DNA of 64,000 nt from Comamonadaceae bacterium PBBC2 (GTDB lineage: Bacteria > Pseudomonadota > Gammaproteobacteria > Burkholderiales > Burkholderiaceae_C). Positions 8,260-17,344 of this stretch are shown here, one piece after another (positions within the stretch are counted from its first letter, which is position 1; every line of letters begins with the position of its first letter). Under the pieces are notes generated by a model. It was given only the letters and a program-made list of their open reading frames with translations. It ran no database searches and was not told the DNA's origin. The translations under genes were made by a program, and so were the position numbers. The stretch is taken from positions 34,883 to 98,882 of the forward strand of contig NKIO01000003.1 in the NCBI GenBank assembly GCA_002255935.1. The letters are read 5' to 3'.

Positions 8260-9684
8260 TCAATGGCGTGCGCCTGCGGGTGCTTTGCGCTTGGGCTGCC
8301 CCGTCATGGCTTGCGGCCGCAACACGGCCACGGTGAGGCTGTCGTCGCCAAAATATTTTTGCGCCACGGCTTGCACCTGTGCGGCGGTGACTTGGCGCAA
8401 ACGCGCCATCAGTTGCGCACCGTGGTCGGGGGGCAAGCCCAGAGACCAGGCCACGCCCAATTCACGGGCCTGGTTGAAGACCGAATCGAGTTTGTAAATT
8501 TCGCTGGCCACCCATTGCGTCTTGACGCGTTGCAACTCGCTCTCGGTCACACCTTCGGAGGCCACTTTTTGGACCTGGGCGCGCAAAGCGGCTTCCAGCG
8601 CTTCGGTCGTCTGACCTTTGGCAGGCACACCTTCGAGGTAGAAAAATTGCGGGCCACGGCCCATCAGGCCGTTGCTGGCGCCCACGCTGTCGGCCAGGCG
8701 CTGCTCACCTTGGGTCAGGGCCCGCTCCAGCCGGGCGCCGCTGTAACCGTCGAGGACCGCAGACAGCACGGTCAGAGCCAGCGCGTCATCGTGCTCGGGC
8801 GAGGGCTGCAGGCTGGCCAAGCGCGGCACTTTGAAGGCCAAGGCCACATAAGCTTGTTCCGCTGGGGCCTTGAATTCAAAGCGGCGCAGGCCTTGCTGCG
8901 CAGGCTCTTGCTGGGGTTTGCGATCGGGCACCGCCCGCGCCGGGATCGCACCGTAGTGTTTGTCGGCCCAGGCTTTGACCTGAGCCGGGTCCACATCGCC
9001 TGCCACCACCACCACCGCATTGGCGGGCACATACCAGCGCCGGTAAAACTCGCGTGCGTCTTGCGCCGTCATGGCCTCCAGATCGCTCATCCAGCCCACG
9101 ATGGGGCGGCGATAAGGGGATGCACTCAGTGCGGTGGCGGCCAATTTTTCATGCAGCAAGGCGCGGGGGTTGTCTTCGGTGCGCATGCGGCGCTCTTCCT
9201 TGACGACTTCCAGCTCCTTGGCAAATTCGGCATCGGGCCACTGGTTGTTGGCAAAACGGTCCGATTCAAGCTGCATCACCGCTTCCAGCTGGTGCGCGGG
9301 GATCTGCTGGAAATAGCCGGTGTAATCCTTGGAGGTGAAGGCGTTTTCACGGCCACCCAATGCGGCCACACGGCGCGAAAACTCGCCAGCAGCCAGTGTG
9401 GGCGTGCCTTTGAACAGCATGTGCTCCAGCACGTGGGCCACGCCGCTGGTGCCGTCCACCTCGTCCATCGAGCCCACCCGCACCCACAGCATGTGCACGG
9501 CCGTGGGGGCACGTCGATCGGGTTTGACCCACAGCGTCATGCCATTGGCCAGGGTGTAGGTGTGGGCTTGAACCACCGGCTTGGTGGCCTGAACAGGCGC
9601 AGCGGGTGACTGGGCCCAAAGGGCCAAAGGCGTGCTCAAGAGCAAGGCCAGACAGGAAAATCCCAAGAGAAAGGTCGGTTTCAT
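8260..9684 (-). CDS. Periplasmic M16 zinc peptidase, catalytic subunit
   Basis: A 474-residue exported peptidase with a signal peptide (MKPTFLLGFSCLALLLSTPLALWA). The inverted zinc-binding motif is HVLEH near residue 84, with the third ligand glutamate in the ELEVVKEERR segment about 75 residues on, as required for M16 enzymes. The start is taken at 9684; an ATG at 9693 would add three residues. The reading frame extends far upstream across ftsY on the opposite strand, but that part is not coding. It is likely cotranscribed with the inactive partner and is divergent from ftsY by only 28 bases. Confidence 0.92.
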   Translation of the reverse strand: MKPTFLLGFSCLALLLSTPLALWAQSPAAPVQATKPVVQAHTYTLANGMTLWVKPDRRAPTAVHMLWVRVGSMDEVDGTSGVAHVLEHMLFKGTPTLAAGEFSRRVAALGGRENAFTSKDYTGYFQQIPAHQLEAVMQLESDRFANNQWPDAEFAKELEVVKEERRMRTEDNPRALLHEKLAATALSASPYRRPIVGWMSDLEAMTAQDAREFYRRWYVPANAVVVVAGDVDPAQVKAWADKHYGAIPARAVPDRKPQQEPAQQGLRRFEFKAPAEQAYVALAFKVPRLASLQPSPEHDDALALTVLSAVLDGYSGARLERALTQGEQRLADSVGASNGLMGRGPQFFYLEGVPAKGQTTEALEAALRAQVQKVASEGVTESELQRVKTQWVASEIYKLDSVFNQARELGVAWSLGLPPDHGAQLMARLRQVTAAQVQAVAQKYFGDDSLTVAVLRPQAMTGQPKRKAPAGARH

Positions 9685-9712
9685 AGAATGCATGATCCTT
9701 GAAATCCACACC

Positions 9713-10738
9713 ATGTTCAGTTTCTTCCGAAAAAAATCCCCGCCAGAGCAGGCCCAAACGCCCCCGCCAGCCGCAGCTGCAGCCGCCAACACGGCGCCTG
9801 CGGCTGTGCCTGTGACCGAGCCAGCGCCTGCCGCACCGGCCCGCCAAGGCTGGCTGGACCGCCTGAAAAACGGCCTGCGCAAGACCGGCTCCAACATCGC
9901 CACCGTCTTCACCGGCACCCGCATTGACGACGATCTGTACGAAGAGCTCGAAACCGCCTTGCTCATGGCCGACACTGGTGTCAAAGCGACCGAACATCTG
10001 CTGCAAGACTTGAAGCGCCGCGTCAAAGAAGCCAAGGCCACCGAGCCTGCCCAGGTCAAAGGCCTGCTGGCCGAGGCCATTGCCGATCTGCTCCAAGTCT
10101 TGCAAAAACCGCTGGAGATCGGCGCGCACCACCCCACGGTGATCATGGTCGCCGGGGTCAACGGGGCAGGCAAAACCACCTCCATCGGCAAGCTGACCAA
10201 ACACTTGGCCGACAGCGGCTTGAGCGTCTTGCTGGCGGCTGCCGACACCTTCCGGGCGGCCGCGCGTGAGCAGCTGGCCGTCTGGGCCGACCGCAACACG
10301 GTGGAGATCGTCAGCCAAGAAGGCGGCGACCCCGCAGCCGTGAGCTTTGACGCCGTGACCGCAGGCCGCGCCCGTGGTCGCGATGTGGTGCTGGTGGACA
10401 CCGCAGGCCGCCTGCCCACCCAGCAGCACCTGATGCAAGAGCTGGGCAAGATCAAGCGCGTGGTGCAAAAGGCCGAAGCCAGCGCACCGCACGAAGTGCT
10501 GCTGGTGATCGACGGCAACACCGGCCAAAACGCGCTGGCTCAGGTCAAAGCCTTTGACGACACGCTAGGCCTCACAGGCCTGATCGTGACCAAGCTGGAC
10601 GGCACCGCCAAGGGCGGCGTGCTGTGCGCCATTGCCCGCGAAAAACCCATCCCGGTGTATTTCATTGGCGTGGGCGAAAAGCTGGAAGACCTCGAAACCT
10701 TTGACGCCCGCGAATTTGCGCAGGCCCTGCTCAGCTGA
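9713..10738 (+). CDS. ftsY: Signal recognition particle receptor FtsY
   Basis: FtsY is the membrane-associated GTPase receptor that docks SRP-ribosome complexes at the Sec translocon. The 341-residue product has a short Ala/Pro-rich acidic A region (to about residue 45), the N helix bundle, and a complete G domain: GVNGAGKTTSIGKL near residue 149, DTAGRLPT near 229 and TKLDGTAKGG near 292. The start MFSFFRKK is the usual one for the family; an upstream in-frame ATG at 9692 is less likely. selD follows four bases after the stop. Confidence 0.97.
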   Translation: MFSFFRKKSPPEQAQTPPPAAAAAANTAPAAVPVTEPAPAAPARQGWLDRLKNGLRKTGSNIATVFTGTRIDDDLYEELETALLMADTGVKATEHLLQDLKRRVKEAKATEPAQVKGLLAEAIADLLQVLQKPLEIGAHHPTVIMVAGVNGAGKTTSIGKLTKHLADSGLSVLLAAADTFRAAAREQLAVWADRNTVEIVSQEGGDPAAVSFDAVTAGRARGRDVVLVDTAGRLPTQQHLMQELGKIKRVVQKAEASAPHEVLLVIDGNTGQNALAQVKAFDDTLGLTGLIVTKLDGTAKGGVLCAIAREKPIPVYFIGVGEKLEDLETFDAREFAQALLS

Positions 10739-10742
10739 AGCC

Positions 10743-11801
10743 ATGAACACCGACACCCGAACCGAACCCCGATTGACCTCCCTCTCGCACGGGGGCGGCT
10801 GCGGCTGCAAGATCGCGCCGGGCGTGCTGTCCGACATCCTCAAAAGCACCCACGCGATGCCCTTGCCCAAGGAATTGCTGGTGGGCATCGAGACGGCCGA
10901 CGACGCGGCGGTTTACAAGCTCAACGACGAGCAGGCCCTGATCGCAACCACCGACTTTTTCATGCCCATCGTCGACGACCCCTTCGACTTTGGCCGCATT
11001 GCCGCGACCAATGCCATCAGCGACGTGTACGCCATGGGCGGCACGCCGATCATGGCCTTGGCCTTGGTCGGCATGCCGATCAACGTGCTGTCCACCCAGA
11101 CCATCGGCCGCATCTTGGAAGGCGGTGCCAGCGTGTGCCAGGCCGCTGGCATCCCGATCGCGGGTGGTCACACCATTGATTCTGTGGAGCCCATCTATGG
11201 CCTGGTGGCCTTAGGCCTGGTGCACCCCAGCCGCATCAAACGCAACGCCGACGCCCGCGCCGGTGATGTGTTGGTGCTGGGCAAACCGCTGGGGGTCGGC
11301 GTGCTGTCGGCGGCCCTCAAAAAGAATGCCCTGCCCCCCGAGGGCTATGCCCGCATGATCGCCACCACCACCCGGCTGAACACCCCAGGCCCCGAACTGG
11401 CCGCCTTGCCCGGTGTGCATGCGCTCACCGACGTGACGGGCTTTGGCCTGGCAGGTCACGCCCTCGAGATGGCCCGCGGCAGCGGCTGCACCGTGCACAT
11501 CGACTGGCCGCGCGTGCCCTTGCTGGACGGGGTGCGTGATTTGGCCACCCAAGGCATGGTCACCGGCGCTTCTGGCCGCAATTGGGCCGGTTATGGCCAC
11601 GATGTGGCCTTGCCCGCTCAATTTGCCGACACGGACCAGGCCCTGCTGACCGACCCGCAAACCAGTGGCGGCCTGCTGGTGGCCTGCAGCCCCGACTCGG
11701 TGGATGCGGTGCTGGCCACCTTCAAAAGGCATGGTTTTGAGCAGGCCAGCGTGGTTGGCCAGATCCAAGATGGCCCCGCAGGACTGGTGATCGCCGGCTG
11801 A
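10743..11801 (+). CDS. selD: Selenide, water dikinase (selenophosphate synthetase)
   Basis: SelD makes selenophosphate from selenide and ATP, the donor for selenocysteine and for 2-selenouridine in tRNA. The 352-residue length is standard. The catalytic segment GGGCGCK carries cysteines at 20 and 22 and Lys23, so this is the cysteine rather than the selenocysteine form. Downstream motifs ETADDAAVY and the GGHTIDS metal/nucleotide segment are intact. It follows ftsY closely and may share its transcript. No selA, selB or selU lies in the window, so the selenium use cannot be decided here. Confidence 0.96.
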   Translation: MNTDTRTEPRLTSLSHGGGCGCKIAPGVLSDILKSTHAMPLPKELLVGIETADDAAVYKLNDEQALIATTDFFMPIVDDPFDFGRIAATNAISDVYAMGGTPIMALALVGMPINVLSTQTIGRILEGGASVCQAAGIPIAGGHTIDSVEPIYGLVALGLVHPSRIKRNADARAGDVLVLGKPLGVGVLSAALKKNALPPEGYARMIATTTRLNTPGPELAALPGVHALTDVTGFGLAGHALEMARGSGCTVHIDWPRVPLLDGVRDLATQGMVTGASGRNWAGYGHDVALPAQFADTDQALLTDPQTSGGLLVACSPDSVDAVLATFKRHGFEQASVVGQIQDGPAGLVIAG

Positions 11802-11881
11802 TGGCCCGGCCTGATCCAACCTCCACATGCCCCATGGTGGGCTACCGGTTACACCTGAACACGGCTTCTTGACTCCGGGTA

Positions 11882-11908
11882 TTAGCACTCACCCACCGAG
11901 AGTGCTAA
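11882..11908. promoter_or_regulatory. Perfect CIRCE operator (HrcA site) upstream of rpoH
   Basis: TTAGCACTC (11882-11890), nine bases, then GAGTGCTAA (11900-11908) is an exact match to the CIRCE consensus bound by the heat-shock repressor HrcA. It ends 27 bases before the rpoH ATG. A TTGACT at 11869-11874 lies just upstream and an extended -10-like TGCTAATAT overlaps its right arm, so bound repressor would cover the promoter. Confidence 0.93.
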
Positions 11909-11935
11909 TATTGCACCATTGAAAGGAGTTCTGGT

Positions 11936-12868
11936 ATGACCACTCAAACCATTTCCCCGGCCAGCGCGATGACTCTGAGCAACCCATGGGCCGTGGTGCC
12001 CTCGCTGGGTCATCTGGACGCGTACATCTCTGCGGTCAACCGCATGCCCATGCTCACCCTCGAGGAAGAGCAAGAAGCCGCCCGCCAACTCAAAGCCAAC
12101 GACGACCTGGAAGCTGCCCGCAAGCTGGTGCTCTCGCACCTGCGCTTGGTGGTGTCGGTGTCGCGCCAATACCTGGGCTATGGCCTGCCACACGGCGACC
12201 TGATCCAAGAGGGCAATGTGGGCCTGATGAAAGCCGTCAAACGATTCGACCCCGATCAAGGTGTGCGTCTGGTCAGCTACGCGCTGCACTGGATCAAGGC
12301 CGAGATCCACGAGTACATCCTGAAAAACTGGCGCATGGTCAAGGTCGCCACGACCAAGGCCCAGCGCAAGCTGTTCTTCAACCTGCGCTCGATGAAGCAA
12401 GGCTTTAAGGCCGAAGCTGAAAGTGGCACCCACCGCGACACCTTGACGCCCGACCAGATCGACGTCATGGCGCATGACCTGAACGTCAAGCGCGAAGAAG
12501 TCATCGAGATGGAAATGCGCATGTCCGGCGGCGATGTGTTGCTCGACCCGGCCCCCTCGGACGATGGCGAACAGGCTTTTGGCCCTATTGCTTATTTGGC
12601 CGATGCCAACCATGAGCCCACCGCCATGATCGAAGCGCACCAGCGCGATGTGATGGCCAGCGATGGCCTGGCAGCCGCGCTGAACGCCTTGGACGAACGC
12701 AGCCGCCGCATCGTGGAAGAGCGCTGGCTCAAGGTCAACGACAACGGCTCGGGCGGCATGACGCTGCACGACTTGGCGGCCGAATACGGCGTGAGCGCCG
12801 AGCGTATCCGCCAAATCGAAGTCGCGGCCATGAAGAAAATGAAAAAAGCACTCGTCGAATTCGCTTGA
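11936..12868 (+). CDS. rpoH: RNA polymerase heat-shock sigma factor, sigma-32
   Basis: RpoH directs RNA polymerase to heat-shock promoters. The 310-residue protein has sigma-70-family regions in order: region 1.2/2 (MLTLEEEQEAARQL, HLRLVVSVSRQYLGYGLP, DLIQEGNVGLMKAVKRFDP), the QKLFFNLR-type segment diagnostic for RpoH (here AQRKLFFNLRSMK), and a region 4 helix-turn-helix (LHDLAAEYGVSAERIRQIE). AAAGGAG precedes the ATG by about ten bases. A CIRCE element sits in its promoter and a strong terminator follows, so it is a monocistronic, HrcA-linked unit. Confidence 0.97.
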   Translation: MTTQTISPASAMTLSNPWAVVPSLGHLDAYISAVNRMPMLTLEEEQEAARQLKANDDLEAARKLVLSHLRLVVSVSRQYLGYGLPHGDLIQEGNVGLMKAVKRFDPDQGVRLVSYALHWIKAEIHEYILKNWRMVKVATTKAQRKLFFNLRSMKQGFKAEAESGTHRDTLTPDQIDVMAHDLNVKREEVIEMEMRMSGGDVLLDPAPSDDGEQAFGPIAYLADANHEPTAMIEAHQRDVMASDGLAAALNALDERSRRIVEERWLKVNDNGSGGMTLHDLAAEYGVSAERIRQIEVAAMKKMKKALVEFA

Positions 12869-12886
12869 GCTTTTCAACTTCCGAAC

Positions 12887-12914
12887 ATACCCAGCTGAGG
12901 CTGGGTATTTTTTT
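12887..12914 (+). terminator. Rho-independent terminator of rpoH
   Basis: ATACCCAGC (12887-12895) and GCTGGGTAT (12900-12908) form a nine-base stem with a TGAG loop, followed by an uninterrupted T run to 12914. It lies 19 bases after the rpoH stop. Confidence 0.93.
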
Positions 12915-12979
12915 GCCTGACGCGCATCGCCCCATCTATTTGACTGCGCTAAAGTGGGCGCAGTTTTTGGAGATTCCTC

Positions 12980-13969
12980 ATGCCCTTGATCATCCCCCCC
13001 ATGACGCGCCGCGCACTTGTGTTGGCCACCGGCCTGGTTTGCACTGTGGGCCTGGCCCATGCGGCCGAGCCCGTCTGGCCCAGCCAGACGATCAAGTTGG
13101 TGGTCGGCTTTCCCGCAGGCTCCAGCCCCGACTTGACCGCCCGCGCTTTGGCGGAGCCCTTGGGCAAAGCCTTGGGACAAACCGTGGTGGTGGACAACAA
13201 GGTGGGCGCAGGCGGCAACATCGCGGCCGACTTTGTGGCCAAGTCCACCGATGGCCACACCTTGGGCTTGATGATCAACGGCAACATGACGATCGCCCGC
13301 ATCCTCAATCCCAAGGTGAACTATGACCCTTTGAAAGATCTGGCGCCCGTCAGCCTGATCGGGACAGCCCCTTTGTTGTTGACGGCCCCTGCGGACGCTG
13401 CAGGAAGCACGCCGGCCCAATGGCTGGCCCAAGCACGTCAAAGCGGCAATAAACTCAGCTACGGCTCGCCTGGCGTGGGCACGGTAGCGCATTTGGGCAT
13501 GGAGCTGCTCAAGGCCAAGGCCGGCATCGACCCCGTGCATGTGCCCTACCCCGGCAACCCACAAATCATGAACGCAATGATGGGCGGCCAAATCCAGCTG
13601 GCGCTGCTGCCACCGGCCATGGCCTTGACGCAGGTGCGCGCGGGCAAGCTGCGTGCCATCGGCACCACCAGCACCGGCCGCAGCACGCTGGCCCCCGAGG
13701 TGGGCAGCCTGTCGGAAATCGGCATCAAGAACTACCAATTGGAAATCTGGAATGGGGTAGCCGCCCCGGCCGCCATGCCGCCCGCGGTGCTGAACAAACT
13801 CTCGGCCACGGTGAGCGACATCGTGCGATCGCCCGAGATGCGCGCCCGCCTGTTCCAGCAGGGCTGGCAGGTGGTAGGTTCTTCACCCGAAGGTTTGCGC
13901 AACCGGATTCAATCCGACACCCAGGCCCTGGGCGACATCATCGTGGGCCAAAAGATTCAGGTGAACTGA
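12980..13969 (+). CDS. Bug/TctC-family periplasmic solute receptor
   Basis: A 329-residue exported protein with a signal peptide ending ...TVGLAHA-AEPVWPS. The mature part follows the TctC (tripartite tricarboxylate receptor, Bug) pattern: WPSQTIKLVVGFPAGSSPDLTAR, VVDNKVGAGGNIAADFVAK, and SYGSPGVGTVAHLGMELLK. These proteins bind carboxylates or similar small ligands and are extremely amplified in Burkholderiales, often as orphans without the TctA/B membrane genes. None is beside it here, so it too is an orphan, and the ligand is unknown. Confidence 0.93.
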   Translation: MPLIIPPMTRRALVLATGLVCTVGLAHAAEPVWPSQTIKLVVGFPAGSSPDLTARALAEPLGKALGQTVVVDNKVGAGGNIAADFVAKSTDGHTLGLMINGNMTIARILNPKVNYDPLKDLAPVSLIGTAPLLLTAPADAAGSTPAQWLAQARQSGNKLSYGSPGVGTVAHLGMELLKAKAGIDPVHVPYPGNPQIMNAMMGGQIQLALLPPAMALTQVRAGKLRAIGTTSTGRSTLAPEVGSLSEIGIKNYQLEIWNGVAAPAAMPPAVLNKLSATVSDIVRSPEMRARLFQQGWQVVGSSPEGLRNRIQSDTQALGDIIVGQKIQVN

Positions 13970-13985
13970 ACGCTGGGCGTCCTGC

Positions 13986-14576
13986 TCACTTGAGCAGGAT
14001 TTTCAGGTCCTCGGCCAGCGCGGGGGCTCCGCTGCCATAGCGGTTGTACAAGCGCACGCGACCTTGCGGGTCAAAGGTGTAGCTGCCCGCCGAGTGGTCC
14101 ATGGTGTAGCTGGTGGGTGTTTTGCCCTCGACCTTTTTGAAATAGATCTTGAAGTCTTTGGTGACCTTGTCCAGCTGCTCGGGTGTGCTGGCCCGCAAAG
14201 CCACAAAACTGGGGTCAAAGCTCGCCATGTAGGACTGGAGCAACTCGGCCGTGTCGCGCTCAGGGTCCACGGTGATGAACACGCCTTGCAAGCGCTCACC
14301 ATCTTTGCCCAGCAAGCGCTTGACCTCGGCCAGCTCCTGCATGGACGTGGGGCACACATCCGGGCATTGGGTGTAGCCAAAGAAAACCACCACCGCTTTG
14401 CCAGCAAAGTCTTTGAGGGTGCGCACTTGGCCATTTTGGTCGGCCAACTCCCAACCTTGGGCGTACGTGGCGCCCGTGATGTCGACACCGCGAAAAGCCG
14501 GTTTGTCTTGGCCGCAGCCCACAAGCGCCAACAAGGCCGTCAAACCGAGTCCACCGAGCCATTGACGTTTGTTCAT
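13986..14576 (-). CDS. SCO1/SenC copper chaperone for cytochrome oxidase
   Basis: A 196-residue lipoprotein of the thioredoxin fold. The signal sequence ends in a lipobox (ALVGC, Cys21). The copper-binding CPDVCP (Cys71 and Cys75) and the distal histidine in MDHSAGSY near residue 160 are all present. SCO proteins insert copper into the CuA centre of subunit II. The ATG at 14576 is chosen because it gives the lipoprotein signal; the longer frame would overlap ctaB. It is the last gene of the run SURF1-thioredoxin-like protein-ctaA-ctaB-SCO. Confidence 0.94.
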   Translation of the reverse strand: MNKRQWLGGLGLTALLALVGCGQDKPAFRGVDITGATYAQGWELADQNGQVRTLKDFAGKAVVVFFGYTQCPDVCPTSMQELAEVKRLLGKDGERLQGVFITVDPERDTAELLQSYMASFDPSFVALRASTPEQLDKVTKDFKIYFKKVEGKTPTSYTMDHSAGSYTFDPQGRVRLYNRYGSGAPALAEDLKILLK

Positions 14577-14583
14577 GCTGTGC

Positions 14584-15468
14584 TCAAAAAAGGTAATGGT
14601 CCACCAAGAGCGCGGCAAACAAGGCACTCAGGTGGATCAGTGAAAAGCGGAAGGTCTTGCGTGCCAACTCGTCTGAATAGGCACGAAACAAGGCCACGGC
14701 ATAAGCGATGAAGCCGATGCTCAGGACGACTGCCACACTCAAGTAAAGCCAGGAACTCATGCCGTACACAAAGGGCATCAGGCAAGCGGCCATGAGCACC
14801 ACGGTGTACAGCAAAATTTGCAAGCGGGTGAAGGCATTGCCATGGGTCACGGGCAGCATGGGCAGGCCCGACTTGCGGTAGTCCTCGACGCGGTACAAGG
14901 CCAATGCCCAAAAGTGAGGCGGCGTCCACAAGAAGATGATCAAAAACAAAATCAATGCCTCAGGCCCCACATCGCCCGTCATGGCGGCCCAGCCCAACAC
15001 AGGGGGCATGGCCCCACTGGCGCCACCGATCACGATGTTCTGGGGCGTGAGGGGCTTCAAGATCACGGTGTAAATGATGGCGTAGCCCACAAAGGTGGCA
15101 AAGGTCAGCCACATGGTCAGCGGGTTGACCCACACGTACAAGATGGCCGAGCCGACAGCACACAAAGCGGCCGAGAACAAGAGGGCTTGTCGGTCGCTCA
15201 ACTCGCCCTTGGCCGTGGGACGCCAGGCGGTGCGTTTCATTTTCGAATCGATGGTTTTTTCGACGAGGCAGTTGAATGCCGCCGCCGCACCGGCCACCAA
15301 CCAGATGCCAACACAAGCCCACAGGCCCAAGACCAGCTCAGGCACGCGGGGTGCGCCTGGAACGGCCAACACCATGCCGATCAATGCACAAAACACGATC
15401 AGTTGAACCACACGGGGTTTGGTCAGCGCGTAATACTGGCGCCAAGGAGAAGAAGTCGCAGCAGTCAT
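14584..15468 (-). CDS. ctaB: Protoheme IX farnesyltransferase (heme O synthase)
   Basis: CtaB adds a farnesyl group to protoheme to make heme O, the precursor of heme A. The 294-residue integral membrane protein shows the UbiA-family pattern: [10 protein letters not shown] at residue 13, the first aspartate-rich motif region [19 protein letters not shown], and several further membrane helices. Its first four bases overlap the ctaA stop (ATGA), so the two heme-A genes are translationally coupled. Confidence 0.95.
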   Translation of the reverse strand: MTAATSSPWRQYYALTKPRVVQLIVFCALIGMVLAVPGAPRVPELVLGLWACVGIWLVAGAAAAFNCLVEKTIDSKMKRTAWRPTAKGELSDRQALLFSAALCAVGSAILYVWVNPLTMWLTFATFVGYAIIYTVILKPLTPQNIVIGGASGAMPPVLGWAAMTGDVGPEALILFLIIFLWTPPHFWALALYRVEDYRKSGLPMLPVTHGNAFTRLQILLYTVVLMAACLMPFVYGMSSWLYLSVAVVLSIGFIAYAVALFRAYSDELARKTFRFSLIHLSALFAALLVDHYLF

Positions 15469-16631
15469 GCAGCAGGCCTTGAATCAAAAGAAGAACGCTC
15501 ACCGGCAACAGGGCCCGATGAACTCACAGAATCTGAGCGGCTGATGCACAGCGCCCAGGTCAATACCAACACCAGGGCCGAGGCACCGCCGGTGTGCAAC
15601 ACGGCCGCCACCAAGGGCCAGTCCAGCACCACATTGCTCAGGCCCGTGGCCAATTGCAAAGCGGCCAAGGCCCACACCGCATGCGCCAACTTTTGCATGC
15701 TGGGCACCCGCTGCAAACCCCAAGCCACCGCCACCAAAGCCGCCAACACCATCCAAGCCGCACTGCGGTGGACGAAATGGATGGTGGTCAAAGCCACAAA
15801 AGGCAAGACCTCGCCATGGACGGTGTGGCCCAGGTCACGCCACAGCGCAAAGCCCTGCCAATCCAAAGTGGGCAGCCAAGTGCCGTTGCACGATGGGAAG
15901 CCGGTACAGGCAAGCACCGCGTAATTGGTGCTGACCCAGCCGCCCAAGGCGATCTGAAGCCACAGCAGGGCATAGGCCAACCACAGACCTTTGCGCCAGC
16001 CCGATGGCACAAGTCGGCTTTGCCAGCCCTCGTAACGCACCGCCTGCGCAGCCAACAGCGCCAACAAGCCGATGCCAAACAACAAGTGCAAGGTCACGAT
16101 GGCCGGAAAGAGTTTCATCGTCACCGTCAAGGCGCCAAAAGCACCTTGCATGCACACCCACAGCAAGGTGAAGGTAGGCCACCAAGCGCTGACGGCGTGG
16201 GCCGGGTCCTTTCGGCGCAGACGCCAGGTCATGACCGACAGACTCAAGATCAACACGCCCACACCCGTGGCCAAGTAGCGGTGCACCATCTCGATCCAGG
16301 CCTTGCCATGCGTGACGGGGCCTGTGGGCATGGCCGATTGCGCGGCATCGATGTGCTGCTGTGCGCCCATGGGCGTGGCACTGCCGTAGCAACCCGGCCA
16401 ATCAGGGCAACCCAAGCCAGAGTCGGTCAGCCGCGTGAAGGCGCCAAACAAAATCAAATCAAAGGTGAGGAACAGGGTCAAGATGGTCAAGGCCTGCAAA
16501 CGCCGGCCACCCGGCGCGTGCCGATGCCGCCAGACCCACCAAGTCAGCGGCAACAAGGCAAACGCCAAGCCCGCGCCCATCACTTGCAAGATGGGGTTGA
16601 GGTTGTACAGGTCGACCGTGCTCATGGCCAT
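15465..16631 (-). CDS. ctaA: Heme A synthase (CtaA/COX15)
   Basis: CtaA oxidises the C8 methyl group of heme O to a formyl group. The 388-residue membrane protein has about eight helices and the family segments [21 protein letters not shown] near residue 60, EMVHRYLA, and [19 protein letters not shown], carrying heme-ligand histidines and paired cysteines. I take the start at 16631 ([10 protein letters not shown]), whose first base overlaps the upstream stop; six codons of choice remain, since MSTVDLYN at 16625 is also possible. It is coupled to ctaB by a four-base overlap. Confidence 0.94.
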   Translation of the reverse strand: MAMSTVDLYNLNPILQVMGAGLAFALLPLTWWVWRHRHAPGGRRLQALTILTLFLTFDLILFGAFTRLTDSGLGCPDWPGCYGSATPMGAQQHIDAAQSAMPTGPVTHGKAWIEMVHRYLATGVGVLILSLSVMTWRLRRKDPAHAVSAWWPTFTLLWVCMQGAFGALTVTMKLFPAIVTLHLLFGIGLLALLAAQAVRYEGWQSRLVPSGWRKGLWLAYALLWLQIALGGWVSTNYAVLACTGFPSCNGTWLPTLDWQGFALWRDLGHTVHGEVLPFVALTTIHFVHRSAAWMVLAALVAVAWGLQRVPSMQKLAHAVWALAALQLATGLSNVVLDWPLVAAVLHTGGASALVLVLTWALCISRSDSVSSSGPVAGERSSFDSRPAA

Positions 16632-17344
16632 CAGCGTCCGGCCTCGTCCCAGGAAGCCGAAGCGCGCAGCAGACGGTCCAGGTCTTTCTTGGCTTTGGAT
16701 GCGCCCTCCACGTTCATGTGCGCCGGAAAACGCATCATGAAGTGGCCCATCGGGTCGATCACGTACAGATGGTCTTGCAAGGCATGACCCGCAGAAGGAC
16801 TCAACCAATTTTGGATCACTTGAGGGTCCACCCGCAAAACATGGGCTTGGTTCAAGGCAGGCAACAAGGCCGCATCGACGGGGGCCTGATCATTGAGCAC
16901 CCAGACACGGTCCACACGGTCTTTTTCCTTGCCCAAAACTTCGCGCAATTGGCGCTGAAAGTACAGGTTTTCTTTGCAAGCTTCTTTGCATTCGCCTGAG
17001 CCCACAGCCACCAAGAGCCATTGACCTTTGAGACCCTTCAAATCGACCGGCTGGCCTTGCAAATTGAGCGCTGTGCTGGCGGGCAAATCCACCTGCGGGG
17101 TGACCAACTCGCCGTAATGTCGACGCGCTTCAGGACGCACCACGTAATAGGTGAAATAAGAAGCGATGACGGGCGCTGCACACACCAGCAGGAGCGCCAA
17201 CATTTTCCAGCGGCCTGTGTTGGTGCGCTGCGCATCCGCTTGGGCAACTTCGCCAGGCTGCGGCAAGTCGTGCACCGTCATGCCCAAGGGTGCATCGGTC
17301 AGATCATATTTTTCGGCGTGCTTGGACAATTTGAAACCAGACAT
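16631..17344 (-). CDS. Membrane-anchored thioredoxin-like protein of the cox assembly cluster
   Basis: A 237-residue protein with a 45-residue cytoplasmic tail, one membrane helix (MLALLLVCAAPVIASYFTYYVV) and a periplasmic domain. That domain resembles a SCO/thioredoxin fold: WLLVAVGSGECKEACKENLYF contains a CxxxC pair where SCO has its copper cysteines, and an HLYVIDPMGHFMMRF strand pair follows. This gene is regular in betaproteobacterial cox clusters between SURF1 and ctaA, usually as hypothetical. A role in copper or thiol handling for oxidase assembly is inferred. Its 5' end overlaps SURF1 by 41 bases. Confidence 0.8.
   Translation of the reverse strand: MSGFKLSKHAEKYDLTDAPLGMTVHDLPQPGEVAQADAQRTNTGRWKMLALLLVCAAPVIASYFTYYVVRPEARRHYGELVTPQVDLPASTALNLQGQPVDLKGLKGQWLLVAVGSGECKEACKENLYFQRQLREVLGKEKDRVDRVWVLNDQAPVDAALLPALNQAHVLRVDPQVIQNWLSPSAGHALQDHLYVIDPMGHFMMRFPAHMNVEGASKAKKDLDRLLRASASWDEAGR

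Noticed and set aside
11882..13738. A 618-codon reverse frame covering rpoH and the TctC gene
   Set aside because: Both forward genes are unmistakable; the reverse frame also crosses the rpoH terminator and the CIRCE element.
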